Below, in pieces: positions 1-11,229 of a stretch of DNA of 64,000 nucleotides (position 1 is its first letter; the number at the start of each line of letters is the position of its first letter). The stretch is taken from assembly GCA_905220665.1 (NCBI GenBank), contig CAJNAR010000180.1, positions 186,001-250,000 of the forward strand. The letters are read 5' to 3'. The position numbers and the translations under genes are program-made. The notes under the pieces were generated by a model that ran no database searches, was not told the DNA's origin, and worked only from the letters and a program-made list of their open reading frames with translations. This stretch comes from Albugo candida. Its lineage: Eukaryota > Oomycota > Peronosporomycetes > Albuginales > Albuginaceae.

Positions 1-700
1 TCCATGAAGGACGCTTCTACGAAGGAAACCCAGCTGCTCGTAGTTTACAGAGCTATTGATCTTATACAAAGATGAAAGGTCCAGTATATAATCTCAACTC
101 ATGATCAGCAAATCATCTTTGCAATGCCACTTCCAAATAAGCTTCTAGACGGGCTACATGTGCCAGTCTTTGGAATACTCGTTTGATGTTGCTCAAGCTT
201 TTTTTTGTTCCACACTTTTCATTTCTTCTTGAATTCCGAAAAGCTGAACGCAGAATTCATCGTGGGTATGGCATCGTCAAATTCATTTGTGACGAAAGTA
301 CTCCCTTTCCTTGAAGAAACTCAGCTCCTGTAACAGCGTATTTCAGCGCGTAAGCAAATGTCGTATGCAGATTAGTGGCGTTAGGATACATCTTCACAGC
401 CTTTTCATGATATAAAATCTAGGTAATCCATAAACACTGCGAACTCGTGAAAAAGACTGTTGATATCACCAGATGCAAGGTATGATTACTGATCGTTTTA
501 TTCAATAAAGCTTTGGCTGATGCTTAATAACACTGAGTAATCCATCCCAAGAAACCAGATGACAGCGTGAAAAATTATTGTTCTGGTCCTCGGCGATTCA
601 TGAGATACGGCTTGTACTTGTGAACCGAAGCGCTGCCTGACTATTGAATAGCGCGCTTGTGCGGCATTTGGCTCCACCAAGGTGACATTCTTTCCAGAAA
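1..700. other. Leading stretch without a supported gene
   Basis: All six frames are closed by stops at short intervals; the longest open stretch is about 60 codons on the minus strand (498-680) and has no recognisable motif. I see no repeat or RNA gene here. It may be the upstream part of the decayed gene that begins near 734. Confidence 0.4.
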
Positions 701-733
701 CCCCCCAATCATTTTGTAGATCACATTTGCACG

Positions 734-3060
734 GTGAAGTGTGAAATAATTACTGATACAAGATGCCTCTTCACAATGAATGCATTAAATCTATTTGCAA
801 TTATCGAGGCTCTGTATTCCAATTCTTTCTGGCGTATTCGGTATCAGTTATGCATCCTCAAACTCAAATTTTATGTGTTAGCGAAAAAAATTCAATTTTA
901 CAGGGCACGGTACTTATACATTCCAAAGCGCGTGTACAATGCAACAACGATGTTTAAACCGATGCTTCGTTGGATTTTTTGAATTTGATAATGAGAATCA
1001 AGTGATTGTGATCGATAAAACTAGTGCCCAAAGAGTCTCAGGAACTTTCCCTCTATTACCAGGAGACGTATGGAATTCTCTTGTCAGCTAGAGAAGACGA
1101 CTTGCAAGTCGCATTATCAGCTATGGACGGACCCGACAATATCAGCAGCATATATGTTGCAAGGTCAGATCCGCTTGGACGTATTCGAAGGGACGGTAAG
1201 ATTTCATGTAAAAAACCATCCGAATCGCAATCTCAGGTGTCCGCTGGGCGGGTTTTGACTGACGCGCAACAATCAAAATACTGGAGAAATCGTGGTGAAT
1301 TTCCCCGATGGCGTGATTATACAAGATGTTAGCTCTCCATTCACAGTAGTAGCTCCTGGACTGGAAGAAACTTCAACAAAAACAGCAATAGACTTCGTTT
1401 TCAGTCACAGAAGCATCCAGATGGGAGCATTTGCCTTTGAGAAAACATTACTCATCGAGTCAAAAGATTCTCTTGCCAATACAATTGACGGTGCTGAAAG
1501 GGATTAGTAGGAGTGCTTTTCGAACGCTCAAAGTGGTCCTCCGGCTAACGAGATCCAAATAATTCAATTGTGGGTGCAAAACAACCCACTGATAGCTCCA
1601 AGCTTGCCTTCTCTCCCATTTCAATGGGTACTTTTCGCCTCAACTTTGGAAGGAATAGGACGAATCCCATCGGTCTCATTGAGGGTCTTAATCCGTAACA
1701 GTTGGCAGTTGTCAATCTAGCGCGAGTAGGAGCAATCAACGTTACAATAACCGACGCAAACGTGCTTCTCTTTGTGAAAGCTCAGGTATCTACGCAGTCA
1801 GAGATCATTCAGGTCACAAATTGGGATTCGATGGCCTTTACAACTTACTTTGAAGTTAGCGAATAGATGCGCTTTCAGGGCTCTGACGGTTCCGTATTCA
1901 GCATTCAAATGATCCGCTTTGACGCAAAGCACTCTTTCCCGTCCGTGTATCGTCAAGAACAGCCTCCATGAGCGTATACTTCTGTCATTGCATTCGTTGT
2001 CAATATCGGGATATTGAGGCTTCAAACGTCGATACGTCCCAATTGCAAGTGTCCAATCTTTCGTCTACAGCGCATAGTCGAATTGAAGCAAACGGCACAA
2101 TCTGTGACTATTTTCGTACACAAAAGGTTGAAATTTCGGTTATTTACAACTCTCGGGAAGCTTCACGCTACAATATTTCAATTGGACCGCATCTCCAGTT
2201 GCGCTCGACATCAACTCATACGACATGAAGAATCTCTCGAAAAAGCTGTCGACCATCTACGCATTCAACGTGAATCAGCCAAGCAATGGCATTCAGGTGA
2301 TCACGCTTTTTTCTGCGAAGCAAAAATGTATGGTGCTGAGGCTTTTGTATGATGAATGATATCATCTGTATGATAAAAAGGTCGATGTCACAGTCTCATT
2401 CTCGTTTTCAGCGCCCAGAACGGCTCCAAATGGTACCGTAATACGCTCTCAGTACGGAAGACCTGAACTTTGAATTCAATCCAGTCTTTTCGAAATCTCA
2501 CAACTCCCGGTCAAATTTACAGTCATCGACCAAGCCAGGTAACTAACTCGCGACTTAGACAGCACCACGAGCTGTATCGTATGACATGTCGATCGATACA
2601 AGTTGCAGGTCCTAATGGAATCATGGGCTAACTTTACCAATCGACTTCTGTTGGGAAAATGGATGAATTCTACCCGATGTAGGGGGTTCATCTAGTGGGC
2701 GATGGGAAAGCTATATGGGCATCCTTTTTCGAAGTGTTAACTTCACAATGCATACAACGCATTGTGCTCGTCTTTGGGTTGATAAAACTTTGATTCTGGA
2801 TGGTTTGACGATGATATTATGACGTCTTTGTCCAATTTCAGCGTCGAAGTTGATGTCCATGTAATCCGACCGCTATGGCTGAACATAGTCTCCATAATGT
2901 AATACTAGAGTTCCGCAAAGCCCATGGAATTTCGCTAATGTGTTATCCGTCCTCTCATATGCTCGCTGTGGTCTCAACTTGGTCTCTTTTCCACAAACCA
3001 TCAAGCCTTGACCCTGATGGAATAGACGACATTCAGAAGAGACCATTTACGATTTTATGA
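734..3060 (+). pseudogene. Large decayed gene, beta-rich protein, unidentified
   Basis: I do not recognise this gene. Plus-strand fragments follow one another with switches of frame: 763-957, 1070-1507, about 1700-1865, 1968-2228, 2230-2520 and 2875-3060. The best piece is the frame of 1070-1507, read through a single TGA at 1256; the segment around GEIVVNFPDGVIIQDV has the alternating hydrophobic pattern of beta strands. A second such piece near 1720-1860 contains VGAINVTITDANVLLF. The pattern would suit repeated immunoglobulin-like or other beta-sandwich domains of a large protein. At least five frame changes and several in-frame stops mark it as a pseudogene unless unseen introns explain them. 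Start and end are uncertain. Confidence 0.4.
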
Positions 3061-3835
3061 GGGAACAATACCCGGATCCACCTTTCAATGTTTCGCTCTC
3101 CATGAAATCTCTTCCAATCAGCTTCTACAGTCCACTTTATGATGGTGGAAGCGATATAGAAGGATATCTGATCGAATAATGAGAGAACCCTTTGGTCTTC
3201 TTGAGATCCAAAGGATCAAGGAGAATTGATGGCGGTAGCTTCATACTCAAACTGGATGTGGGACAGCATGCGAGGCCTTTGGCTTACGATTCACTGGTGG
3301 GGACGTGAAGAATGCGCAGGAAAGCATCAAAGAATGCAGAAACGTGTATGTGACATGATGGATCTCTAGTATTACTGGCTATTTTAGCGTCATATTTACG
3401 ACTCGAATCATAATTGAAAATAATTGATAAAATTCTTCATATATAATTATAAACAGGAAAAGAGAGATTGTAACATTGTTAACTTTGAAAGTTAAGCTCA
3501 AATATATTTGTTCTTACGATAAACCATCAATCTTTAACGTCCAAAAGTCTAACGACAGCTTACTATTGCTGTGGATGACTGTATGCGCAATTCGGGAAGG
3601 TAAACGCTTCAATAAACACAACTGGGACCGTTTCGGCATACATCGAACGAGAAACAGATGCGCAAAATCATCTGGTTGGTAGTATATACAACATTTCAGA
3701 CCCATTGCCCGGTTCCAAGTATGGCAGCTAAGCCTTTCGACCCGAATTGGTATACATACCGAGCATGACTCCAAGAAAATTGCGTTCAAGAATTTGCAAT
3801 GCATTTTATAGCAAATATTAGCATTTTTAAGCTCA
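3061..3835. other. No supported gene
   Basis: Short opposing open frames occur at 3476-3682 (+) and 3514-3849 (-, 111 codons), but neither has a motif or a paralogue elsewhere in the window. The sequence is A+T-rich around 3400-3480. The first 200 bases may still belong to the decayed gene upstream. Confidence 0.35.
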
Positions 3836-4365
3836 TTTGGTACCTTCATGTGAAAATATGTCTCAATGCATTCAACAATGAGAGTGTTTTATCAACTCCC
3901 AAATCCCATGAAAAAGAGCCGTCCGCCCTAATCTCTCGAAAAACTTGAGGGTGCGAATAGTTCGTCGTGCTTCCTGTAATATCTTGAGTCTGTTTTTTAT
4001 TCGGCCCCACTGGTATCAAGCATGGTTCTAGATTCAAATATCTTTAATTGACATTTGTTCGGTTCCCACCAGAATGGAGCCGAAGTATATATTTGTGGTA
4101 TAGAGTTATATCGACAACATGCTCATTTTAACCATGTTGATCATCATTCACGTTGCAGATGTACTACGTACCCTAATCAGAGCAGCAATACGGCACGAAC
4201 GATCCCCATTTCTATGTAGTGTATTTTAGTCAAGCCTGAAAAAGATTTAGCTGAATAGACTTCTCTTTCCGCCATTATATCGGTACATTAGCAGCATCTG
4301 AAAGCAAATTGTACGGCACAAAACGTCATGAGGAATATGCAGTGAGAACGTAGTTAAAAATCATT
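3836..4365 (+). repeat. Diverged duplicate segment, copy 1 (partner at 16.9-17.75 kb)
   Basis: This stretch aligns by eye, in the same orientation, with 16905-17750. Shared landmarks are a GTGAAAATATGTC block at the left end, a block around GCTTCCTGTAAT near 3970, a block around GCCCCAC near 4008, and a right end around AGATGCAGTG / ATATGCAGTG. In the region near 4110-4240 both copies can be read on the plus strand as a short hydrophobic segment followed by a basic one, but each copy breaks frame at different points. This supports a decayed duplicated coding segment. The protein is not recognised. Confidence 0.5.
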
Positions 4366-5125
4366 CCTCCCATATCAGCAGTCAAAGCGCCGATTACTTC
4401 CTTACTCAGAGATGGGGTATTGATACATTTCATCGATGGGACCTCTAGTAACAAAACAGCAATAGAAGCAATGCAATTGGAAGTGATCGTTCCAGGTGTC
4501 TGCAAAAGGATTGTTCCTGATAGATAGCATTCGGAAAAGATTATGATAGTGAATGGGAAGACGGCTAGTTCATCTGCACGTGGCTGGTGACACGAAATCA
4601 TTTTGAAGCTAAACGGTTGATCGTAACCCGTACAATGGGAGGCCTGGATGACTTATCAACACCTGTTTAAACTAAAATTATTTTTTAATCATGTTCACGA
4701 CGTCAGAAAACAACGGAATCCCACACACATAAAGTTATCTTGTCTCTCCCAACCATCTCATACTGAACTTTCAAACGTATGGATTACGACGTCAAGCAAC
4801 AAACGAACTCAAAAATGCCTTCGTGATGTTGAATTTCTGGTACATCCGACACTTCCAGATGTATTTCGCAACGATGAAGAAATCATCCATGCAAGCAAAA
4901 AGAAGAGCCACCAAATACATAATTCCCGTGATCGGGACTATGTGCTTTCCATATTCTTGATACAGAGCGGCCTGACCGCTATTTCCGGTCATTACTAGAG
5001 CTTATTTTGAGTGAGTGACGGGAATCGTCTCGAGAACTCAGAGGCGAATCCTTGGATCACATTCAATGACACAATAGTGGTTTTTTCGAGTTTGAAGGAA
5101 ATCAATCGAACGGTCAGAACGGTGT
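4366..5125. other. Unassigned small open frames
   Basis: Open frames at 4326-4601 (-, 91 codons, hydrophobic centre) and 4648-4998 (+, 116 codons, rich in H, S and K) oppose one another. Neither has a recognisable domain and I cannot say which strand is coding, if either. The plus frame ends shortly before the coiled-coil relic at 5.13 kb and could be part of the same decayed locus. Confidence 0.25.
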
Positions 5126-5129
5126 CGTA

Positions 5130-5836
5130 CTCAGTTTATTTGCTGCTGTGCAAAAAGCTCAATTACAAAGTCGACTTTGAACTTTGAAGGCGCTAAAAGA
5201 GATGATATACTGCAATTAGCTAAAGTGATGACTCTAGTATGTCTTCCGCAACTACTATGAGAATACAGATTTTGTATGAAAGCTATTCGGATAGAAATTA
5301 AGTTTCTTAGAGACACCTTGTCGCCACGTTCATCGCGCAAATTACGGAACTCTGTGCACAAGTTAAATAAAAAAGAACTCCTTTTCTTGCCCGCCTGGAC
5401 ACAATTCAAGCATAGCGAGAAAGTATGTAAGTATTTGCACGCAATAAGCCTTCGTGTTTGCTCGAAAATATCTCTCCGCTACTACAAAAGCTTAAGTATG
5501 ACAGACAGAGTTCGGGCGAAACGCAACAATGGCTTGACAAGATCGATCATAAAAAAAAATTGCCATCTTAATCGCGGAAAAGGTGACAGTCACGGTCGAA
5601 TAGCAAACATACACGTTAAGTATGCACAGCGATATAGTCGATAGGAGAAACATGCTCGAGAGCACTTGAAATCGAGACAGCATGCAAATAGCAATCGGTT
5701 GGACCGAGAAGAAGTAGAAGAAAAAAGGCAGAAACTATTTCATGAAGCAGCTGAAAAATTTGTATGGCGCAAGGTTGAGCGGGAATATGGCATGTTTGAA
5801 GCAGTTGATGCAGGAATTGTATCCGAGTTGTGACAG
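5130..5836 (+). pseudogene. Coiled-coil protein relic, unidentified
   Basis: Plus-strand fragments with heptad-like, charged helical character appear in succession but in changing frames: a helix near 5140-5200 (VQKAQLQSRL), one near 5315-5400 (FIAQITELCAQVK), 5276-5644, and a final clean piece from about 5650 to a TGA near 5830 containing DREEVEEKRQKLFHEA and VWRKVEREYGMFEAV. The last piece is strongly helical, acidic/basic alternating and ends naturally. Multiple frameshifts between the pieces suggest a pseudogene, although small introns could account for one or two. The family is not recognised. Confidence 0.4.
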
Positions 5837-6230
5837 TCGTGATACATTATTCACGAGTTTTATTGACTGAATAAAGAAAGCTCTCGACTTCTATTTCCGC
5901 TTCCCTCTAATAAACCTGACCTCGTGAATTAGGCTCTCCATTTTTTTCAAGGTGTGATTATCGCAAAAACATCGGTACTGAGTCATAGGGACAGAGCGTC
6001 TTACAGGATCTCAGTGGAGAGAAACGAAGGATTAGATTGGGCTTATGTTGCCAATGAAGATCTATGAAAATTGGAGCCCATGGCTTAATTGCACTGGAGA
6101 ATCTAATCCACACTTTGACTTGTGGCGCCAATTTGATTGTTACTACCCATCGGATCCTCGACTAGCTAGATATGGAAATCAGGCAGGATGTATTTGATCG
6201 TGTTTTGTGTATATGGTGCCCTGTTCCGAA
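5837..6230. other. No supported gene
   Basis: No open frame of note on either strand. The end of this stretch approaches the left limit at which homology with pseudogene copy B (52.1 kb) becomes visible. Confidence 0.4.
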
Positions 6231-6234
6231 GACG

Positions 6235-8475
6235 TGATCATTCGGAGATGTTCCTAGAAATAGCGTACATGTTCCGGATCAAAGGTAAGTGAAAATCATA
6301 AGGAAAACATTGATCAACTTACCAAAGCACTTGCCATGCTCAATGTGTGTATTTAGTGCTTGACGCTATCAAAAAAGCAGTCTCACCTTTCTCTTCTCTC
6401 TGTTGTATTGCACCCGCTTTATAACTCTGATCGGAAACGAAGCAGTTCATCCTGTGGTATTAGACAATAATCTTCGCAAAGTTGAGGGCAACTCACATTC
6501 TTTCTAGAATCTCGAATGTTTTCGTTTACTCCCTGATTCTTGTCTGGATCTTATTAATATCCACCGCATTATGGACGAGAAAGTTTGGGACTGCTCAAAG
6601 CATCCTGATGTATAATCTTGGCAGTATTTGGTGAGGACATGCAGATATTGCCTTCTTGGGAATACTCAAGAGAAAAAGACAAAAACAAACTCTATCTCGC
6701 CATATGGTCTAAATGAATTCAAATTGATGCGTTCGAATACTTCTGCACGAAAACGAAACTCACGCTTTCTTCGTTGTGGGGCTTAGGAAAGTGCAGAGAG
6801 GACCACTGTCTCTGCACCTGCACCTACAACCACTCAGTGAGCTATCCTTCTCCAACATTCCGAGCGACAGAAACATATTTCTCTTGGAAACCACTTTGCA
6901 CTATCAAAGCGTATGTATCAAGACACCTTCCTACAGAAACGACAACCCATTCAGAGAGGGCAGTATTCTGAGATTTGATATCGCATCAAGCAGTCATCAT
7001 ACTAATCTCGATGCATCTGGTTCATTAGCGTATAAACCAGATGGCCTCGAGCGTTTTCATTTGATTGTATCAGTGATGCGATCCCGGCTAATGGATGCAG
7101 GTGCTCAGATGCTCCAACTAGCTCTCTTAAAACATGATATTTGACCTGCTACATTCGGGAAATTACTGTGGAGGAAAAGATTGTGTAAACAACAGCTTCC
7201 AATCCTTGAACGCAACCATGTCGAGACACTTTAAGATGGACCATTTGTGTCCGTCATTCAAACGCCTCGCGATCAAAACGAGGACCAGTTTTGGCCCATC
7301 TATTCTGTCAAGCATCAGAATGGGATCTCAATGAAAGCATCATTGGATTTGATTATAGTTGATCGCGCCTTTTGTTTTTACCTTGTCGATTGAGAAAAGC
7401 GAAAAAGTGGAAAAAAAGCTGGTCTCATTATTTGCAAAAGTTTGTACAGAAATGTTTTCACTTTTCTTTTGCTCGAGATCTAGCTCATGATTTGATGCTT
7501 TTTGGCGGTGGAATCAGCAAACAACTCAAAATACTGGTAGTAAATTGTGCGGACCGATGATATCCGAGTGCAATACAAAGTTTCAAAAAAAGCCGCCACA
7601 TGCGGGAAAGCAAACTACTGGACCTCACATTGCCATCTGGAAGAATCATTTCTTCAATAAACAACCCTGATTGTGATTTAGCAACTTTAAAATCGAGTAT
7701 ACGATAAATGTAGCCTCCGCCCCGAACGAGGATACCATTTTGGTTGTAATCACGTCAACGCAAAGCGTTCTAGGAATTCGTCAATGTATTAACCAAGCTC
7801 ATTGCCATCTTCTTTACCGGCTTACTTTTCTCCAACAAGATGGATGGTTCAGCCTGATTCTCGCTCGATTGACTCCGACAAGCGCAGGTCAATTTTCTAG
7901 ATTGGTACTACTCCTTGTCACAATGATTGCATACGTAACGCTAGTCCAAATTTAGTGGGTCAGATGGAGACCTTGAGACTGTATTTAGGGTGATATTATT
8001 CAGCAGCTGAATACATGGCTATCGTGACCCGGAATCGTCATTTTTTTTGCTGGGGTACTTTTGTTCGAATCGTTTTCTTTCTTTGAGGTGGCGTGAACGG
8101 CACTTGCGTATGATTCATTATCAATGTGTCCACTGCCACACTGATTCATTCAGAATAGCTTGTTCTTGACCTTCTCTGAGGGTGCTCGGGAACGTTTTAT
8201 TGACGTCGTTGTGACCCACTATTTGTATCTTGCGATTGTGTTTATTGATCTGTGGGTGCATCCTTTACGTGGTGTATTTGGTGGTCTGGGAAAAGTTCTT
8301 TCCGCTAGTACGAATCGAACTTTGGGTTGTGTGTTGGCAAAAGTGTGTATCGACCTGAAGTGCAGACCACTGCAGACTCGAAGTAAGTCTCTACCGTGTT
8401 GTCGAAGTAATAAGAAGAGGAGCAGCATCAAGAATATCGAATACGAACAAAATCCACCAGAACACTGTCATTAAG
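6235..8475 (+). pseudogene. Pseudogene copy A of a duplicated unidentified gene (membrane-associated?)
   Basis: This segment aligns with 52100-52856 plus 57461-59130, the two halves of copy B on either side of the copia element. Shared blocks run from about 6240 to about 8290. Conserved peptide fragments include ILPSWEYSREKDK here against ILPLLEYLNEKDR in copy B, then SDRNIFLLETTLHY against VDRKIFLLASILHH. A hydrophobic stretch near 7770-7850 matches one near 58540-58620, and LYLAIVFIDLWVHPL near 8218 matches QYLAIVLIERW. Because both copies read best on the plus strand in the same order, this is the coding strand. Both copies have many stops and frame changes. The open frame 8160-8474 ends in a basic tail. 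I do not recognise the family; two or more membrane segments are likely. Confidence 0.6.
6766..6770. other. Unoccupied site corresponding to the copia insertion in copy B
   Basis: The pentamer TTTCT here lies at the position in copy A that corresponds to the TTTCT target duplication (52852-52856 and 57461-57465) flanking the copia element in copy B. Copy A continues through it without interruption. Confidence 0.6.
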
Positions 8476-8593
8476 ATATTGTTCACGCAGCAGCTGGTTC
8501 ATGATGACCACCGCTGACTATGCCTCAGGTAGTAATTGCATAACGACTCACTATATCACTACAGAGTAATAGGAAAAACGGAAACGTTTCCAA

Positions 8594-8836
8594 TCAATTT
8601 ACAGTCCAAGTTGTACCAACCGTGCAACTAAGCCGCTGTTGATGACAAAGTCCCACGGAGATGTTAGTGGGAATACTCACATCTTTGACGACATGGATGA
8701 CTAACACCTTGGCCTTACCAAGCACTATGATAGAGGCGACGTAGTCTTGTTGGCCTAATATATCTACTAGTTTCGCGAAAACAATTCTTGTGGTACCATA
8801 TATTCTTTCTGGTGGCTGTTGTATTTTTTGAATCAA
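8594..8836 (-). CDS. Small open frame with possible 45-nt intron, hypothetical
   Basis: An 80-codon minus-strand frame. The segment LVDILGQQDYVAS followed by KAKVLVIHVVKD has the alternating pattern of a small beta domain; it faintly recalls an OB fold, but I do not claim one. On the minus strand, positions 8680-8636 read as a 45-nt intron: GTGAGT at the 5' end, ACTAAC in the middle as a branch-point-like motif, and CAG at the 3' end. Its length is a multiple of three, so the frame is open with or without splicing. No start context or neighbour supports a function. It may be another decayed exon. Confidence 0.3.
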   Translation of the reverse strand: MIQKIQQPPERIYGTTRIVFAKLVDILGQQDYVASIIVLGKAKVLVIHVVKDVSIPTNISVGLCHQQRLSCTVGTTWTVN

Positions 8837-10430
8837 TAATGCGACGTCAAAGATCTCGTACGTCTCTCAACAGCAAGGATCGATGATGATAAATCCTTGG
8901 AAGTTATATCAAAGCGCAGTGGCGACATCTGCTTTTAAACAGCGTTGTATAAAAAATTTCAGTTCATGAGATGTATGAAGATTCAGAACCAAGAAGCCAA
9001 TGGAGACGATATAGGACACCGGAGGCGAAGCTTGACCAGGCGAAGTCACGGAGTAGAGGTGACCGAAAATATTAACGTGTTAGTGAAACCATATCAACCC
9101 GAAGAAATCAACGAAGAATTGATATTCATATCAGAATATACTGTCCTAACTATACCGGATAAAACTTGTACTATGGCGAAATTTGATTCCATTTAAATCA
9201 GGACTAGCATAGATAGTGCCAGCCGTACTGAAGAGACTCCAAGCTCGATTGTGAAGGACGTAGTATCTTCAGAGAGCTAAGTATTCGATCCGATGTTTAT
9301 ACCCGATATCTGTTTGTGAGGCATTTGTCACCGGTTGTGCACCGCCAAAGTCGCGTGATAAAAACAAGTGGAAAATGTTTGTTTTTGCTGGACGACTAGA
9401 TCTGCCTGTCACCGTATGACGTATCATGCAAGATGAAGCCAAGACCGACTGCAAAGCGATAGTTGATCAGATAGCGTATGGCGATGGATTACTGTATACA
9501 GCATTCAACTTGAACATTGTACTGCATGGCATATTAGTCCGTTCGGACACTCATCAACAGCGTCGCTGCTTTGCACTACTTTGGGCTTGGAAGTTTTTTT
9601 CAACCTGAGGGTCACCAAGAGTATGGTAAGCGGCAAACGAATGATTATCTCGACATAAATGCGGCGTGAAATCGCTTCGCGAGATAAGGCAGCTCAAGTA
9701 CTTAATGGCATCATGATCATTCATCACGGTACACCGGGTCATAGTCATCACGATAGCGACATTTCAATACATAATGATCCCGAGCTGCATGATTTCAGTG
9801 TTTGTAAAGCGTGGTCTGGATTGTGGAGAACGTCTGGAACATATTCGCTCGAAGCGCTCTTTGCGTGGAAATCGTTTTTCATTTAAACTGGGGACGCTTT
9901 TCCTTAAAATAACGCTTACCGATGGCAAGATATTTTTCTTGTTTGACTTCAATGTTCAGAATGACAGTCAGACCTCCGCATAGGTAATAGAATATCTTCG
10001 TCATCTACAAATATGTAAGGGTCGTGAGAAACGAATAGTAATCTTTGAGTTATACCTTGGATTGCCTTGATGGATTCAAGTTGATTATTCGGATAGTCGA
10101 TGTGTTCAGACTTCATTAAAGTTGTTTCGTCATAGAAACTGATTGATATATGCGTGCTTATTCTATCGCAAGACTACGGGCTCTTTTACAACGGAAACCA
10201 ATTTCAATCCTCGTACTTTCTTTAATCCTACAGCAAACACTATTCGAAAATAGCTACATAATTGTAATTGACGGGAGGCCTGCATGAGAGCAAAAACGGG
10301 AATGCATTCGGAATTATATCACAATATATATGTACAAATCTATTTGCCTAAACTAGGGAATATGTACCTGTCTCCGCAACACTAATTGTAAATAGTATTT
10401 CCATCGTTCGGATCATAAGTCCAAGGCGAC
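8837..10430. other. Unassigned small open frames on both strands
   Basis: Plus frames at 8945-9196, 9426-9608, 9659-9886 and 9774-9983 oppose minus frames at 9269-9454 and 9554-9751. The minus strand between 9751 and 9269 reads protein-like in two frames (SFAAYHTLGDPQV, HTVTGRSSRPAKTNIF), hinting at a decayed minus-strand gene. The second piece is loosely like the TGRLSS...PN motif of family-A DNA polymerases, but the following sequence does not fit, so no function is assigned. From 9990 to 10430 I see nothing. Confidence 0.25.
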
Positions 10431-10688
10431 ACCTCAAATTACTGAGGGTCCAGCATGCGTCATATCGAACGTGGTTGGCCTAAGAGTTGATCCTCGGAAC
10501 AAGCGATGTCCAGTGCTTTCAAATGTGGCACGAATGTGCGTTATATGCGAGTGATTTCTGATATAGACCACCAGTATGTGGGTTTTGGAAATAATGGTTT
10601 GTTGTTTATAAGACAGCCTATCTTTCAAAGAATTGCTTATCTATGGCTAAGATCTAGTTTTCCCCGACAGAAAAGTATATATTATTCC

Positions 10689-11177
10689 TTATGTTTGTTT
10701 TCTATTAAGATGTGCTTCTATGTTTGCTTCACTTTCGGGAGTACATAGAAGCACTTGCTCTGAACGTATCCGAGAGCCGAATGCAGAGATATAATTTTGC
10801 GCTCGATATTTCATTCGATCGAGAAGATCTCGATATTCTTCAGCAAGACAAATCCAATCATCTTCGACGGGGAATGTCGACGCTGCATCGGCGCTATTTT
10901 TGTCTTCATTCCTCATACTCATGCATTCCCGTTCTTCCGCATCTGTCCTGAGTCGAGACTCACATATCTTCCTCTTGAAGCAAGCATAATCATATTTTTC
11001 CAAATTCGCAGTGTAGCAGACTGACAAAAAAGGATTACTTTCGTATGTAGTGTCCGCACAAGCTACGCACATTTCTGACTCGTTTGCTCGCACTGCTCTT
11101 CTCCAGAATTCTATCACGTAATCTGGGAATGGTGGAGAGTTATGGATATGCCATACTTTCGAATGCGGTCGGCTCAT
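10689..11177 (-). CDS. Hypothetical cysteine-containing protein, 162 codons
   Basis: One of the longest uninterrupted frames in the window. The middle has clustered cysteines (CVACADTTYESNPFLSVC, then C at intervals in an R/K/E-rich segment), followed by an acidic helical part (EEYRDLLDRMKYRAQN) and a C-terminus rich in E. Overall it is hydrophilic with no signal peptide or membrane span. It lies just outside the minisatellite of the left inverted-duplication arm. I found no counterpart beyond the minisatellite of the right arm. The family is unknown; it could be a true exon or a fortuitous open frame. Confidence 0.4.
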   Translation of the reverse strand: MSRPHSKVWHIHNSPPFPDYVIEFWRRAVRANESEMCVACADTTYESNPFLSVCYTANLEKYDYACFKRKICESRLRTDAEERECMSMRNEDKNSADAASTFPVEDDWICLAEEYRDLLDRMKYRAQNYISAFGSRIRSEQVLLCTPESEANIEAHLNRKQT

Positions 11178-11229
11178 TGCAGAAAAAGATATAAAAGTAA
11201 ATGGTCTGGCATACTTTACAATAGAACTA

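Noticed and set aside
9269..9454. Family-A DNA polymerase motif (TGRSSRPAKTN on the minus strand)
   Set aside because: Only one short motif fits loosely; the palm and fingers motifs that should follow are absent.
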